From Fistulifera solaris (taxonomy: Eukaryota; Bacillariophyta; Bacillariophyceae; Naviculales; Stauroneidaceae), in assembly GCA_030295235.1 (NCBI GenBank), contig AP026143.1, positions 682,001-746,000 on the forward strand: a DNA stretch of 64,000 nt, read 5' to 3'. Position numbers and translations under genes: made by a program. The notes beneath the pieces are model-generated. The model was not told the DNA's origin. It saw only the letters and a program-made list of their open reading frames with translations, and made no database searches. Positions 62,401-64,000 of the stretch are shown one piece after another (the first letter of the stretch is position 1; every line of letters begins with the position of its first letter).

Positions 62401-64000
62401 AATTGAACTTTATAGCACTTAACGAGAACACTTGGACGTATACTCTTTGCGATTCTTGAGACATATTAAACCCATTTCTCAACAACCAAAGAAGAGGAGG
62501 CTCGTTGATTTGATTACCGAAGGTGTCGCCAACATTCTCAACAATAGTTTCGAATGTATTTTTCGCTTGCAATGCATTGCGCAACTTCAGAGAGTAAAAT
62601 AAAATAAACAAATCGCAAACAAGCTGTTCTTCGATAGTCACATCGAATTCTGCTATAGACACGTCAATAAGTTCGAACGAAACGACTTCGACAGAGCGCA
62701 AATTGTCTTTCACCGCGAAAATCTGCGCTACCGGTCGGAAAAAAATCATTAGGTGTCGGTGCCAAGGCGATCGCTTCTCGTGCGTTGGCTGCCTGGTTAT
62801 CGATCTGCGCCCAGAACGCAGACAAACACAGGCGGCTTTTTGCAGCAGTGATCCAATATCTTGCATCGATATCCATGATGCTGAATGATAGTAATTCCAG
62901 GGACCTCTCAGAGTCAATAAGGGCAACTGATAGGCGTGGTATGTCAACTTTCATAAAGAAACTGACCGGCGATGCGCCAGTACACATGATCCTTTGTTTT
63001 GGCGTTAAGTACTTTGCACCATTTTCGTCTTCTGTCCAACAAAAGGCTAACTGAATACGTGGCCTGTAAATATCTCCGAATTTAGTCTCATCGGCCTGCT
63101 CAACTTCGGGGGGTTGTGGAATTATACCACCTCTTCCTTCGACAGGTGTGGCTTCTTCTGGGCTTAAAAGAGGAAACCAACGTTCATACACCGGCGAACC
63201 ATTTGCGCTTTCCTCTACGCAGGCTGCCACTAACTTAGCAACCGATAAGAAGACGACACCAAGTTCGGCTTTCCCCTGCAATTGTTGTTGTCTTCTTTCT
63301 CCCATAACGCTGAGTCGGATCCACCCATTATTTTCTTGAGGGTCCACGCGAATTCGGACATCGTTAACATTGTTCCTCGCTGGATTCTCGGACGTCTTTC
63401 TCGTAAAAGACTGCTCAGAGTCAAAATCGTTGAAAGGATTAAACCACACAGGGGCAACTCGTGCGTCAACTGTGTTGGTATAAGAAATTTCTTGTCCCCA
63501 GCACACTTTGACAAGCATGCCAGCGTATAACGCACTAGTTAAGTTGGATGCCTGGATCGGTCGAATCGTTAAGAAACCTCCTTCATTCAGAATTGTGGAA
63601 TACGTTCTTCTGGTAGCAATCTCAAAGCTCTCCCTTGATTTCCGAAACCCCGCGGCTCGTTTTTCAAGATTATACATGAGCTGAGTTGGTAAGCAGTGAC
63701 GCGGACTCAGACTCTTTGAGACAGGGTCGATAGCAGCTATCGCACTTGTCGCTGGTAAAGTAGAAGGATTGAGACGCACGCTGAGGTTCGAACCATCGAA
63801 AGTAAAAGTAAGACCATCATCATTGAAAGATGTTGTGCCATGGTCCAAGATCTTATTGAAGACAGCTTTATTTTCGTTCCTTCCAGATTGCCGCGACATA
63901 AAGTATCTCGATCTGTTCTGCTTTTGCTGTGTTGCGCTTTGAATTCCTGTCGTTGGTCTTTAATTCTATTTTCAACATCGTGTGTCAAGAGTGGCATTGT
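59455..64000 (-). CDS. C-terminal part of a VPS13-family lipid-transfer protein (5' end outside window)
   Basis: One gene across several frames. The upstream end is cut by the window; the open frame starts by 63940 and the ATG at 63899 is probably internal. The first part (GGFLTIRPIQAS...VKVCWG) fits the SHR-binding or following C2-like region. An intron lies at 62232-62172 (61 bp, GTAAGG...AAAG). Then comes the VPS13_C pattern: GSLDFVGNP, KDLFLAPS, GVGVAKGTLSFFSHSTSGFF, GLPGLITGLAVGMTGVVARPIVGVLD. The end has a PH-like part, an acidic linker and a coiled coil (LREEVAWLKQRLDQKDDL). Frame breaks at about 62750 (T7), 61687 (T5) and 60253 each need one base. VPS13 moves lipids between organelles at contact sites. 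Confidence 0.82.

Noticed and set aside
1-64000. tRNA, rRNA or LTR-type elements
   Set aside because: I looked by eye for T-arm-like boxes, conserved rRNA stretches and long terminal direct repeats with polymerase motifs and found none that I could support.

Overview
The window looks like nuclear DNA of a diatom or close stramenopile. Supporting signs are short GT-AG introns, a plastid presequence with an ASAF-type cleavage motif (ribose-5-phosphate isomerase), a twin-arginine lumen-type presequence, an L-seryl-tRNA(Sec) kinase, Golgi membrane esterase- and sulfotransferase-like proteins, and densely packed genes that are often divergently paired. I see no rRNA, no tRNA I could support, no CRISPR, and no LTR or virus-derived element.

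Layout. 1-1.9 kb: 3'-truncated helical-repeat gene (possibly FANCI-like), minus strand. 2.7-6.0: DEX1-like FG-GAP membrane protein. 6.2-7.2: tandem array A. 7.5-9.0: RGG-rich RNA-binding protein. 9.4-10.6: DUF1244-MogA fusion. 10.9-11.8: SPF45-type N-domain protein. 12.6-13.1: gene remnant. 13.3-14.4: CWF19-like. 15.6-16.6: CRAL-TRIO-like. 17.1-18.2: dihydropteridine reductase-like. 18.4-18.9: MITE-like element. 19.4-20.4: ALG5-like glycosyltransferase. 20.5-22.0: palindrome-rich array B1. 22.2-23.7: class III aminotransferase/phospholyase. 24.1-25.5: sulfotransferase-like. 26.1-26.9: plastid ribose-5-phosphate isomerase. 27.0-28.2 and 28.7-30.4: divergent PC-esterase-like and type II membrane proteins. 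30.6-31.4: array B2. 31.5-32.9: repeat-type family gene. 33.1-34.8: GC-rich hairpin-dense DNA. 34.9-36.15: inverted-orientation array A2. 36.6-37.5: OvoA C-terminal-type methyltransferase. 38.0-38.7: cyclophilin. 38.9-39.5: membrin. 39.6-40.3: array C. 40.5-43.0: VwkA-like alpha-kinase. 43.0-43.9: WW protein. 44.0-45.1: array B3 with foldbacks. 45.5-48.4: RecQ helicase. 48.9-49.7: lumen protein. 49.8-50.4: RPB4. 50.9-54.5: decayed and complete CobW copies. 55.1-56.7: RNase HII joined to a methyltransferase domain. 57.3-58.4: PSTK. 58.7-59.4: four-TM protein. 59.5-64.0: C-terminal part of a VPS13-family protein.

The genes form no pathway. They are a housekeeping mix: splicing (CWF19, SPF45-type, WW), secretory pathway (ALG5, membrin, sulfotransferase, PC-esterase, VPS13), cofactors and metals (MogA, CobW), nucleic-acid enzymes (RecQ, RNase HII, RPB4, PSTK) and plastid functions.

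Three things stand out. First, about half of the clearly conserved genes carry one or more single-base frame breaks, mostly at homopolymers, which points to consensus error rather than gene death. Second, six tandem arrays with about 205-250 bp units, several built of perfect short palindromes, lie in upstream or bidirectional-promoter DNA. Third, there is a GC-rich hairpin-dense stretch near 33.2-34.1 kb, plus a related-looking GC-rich hairpin element present in two copies.
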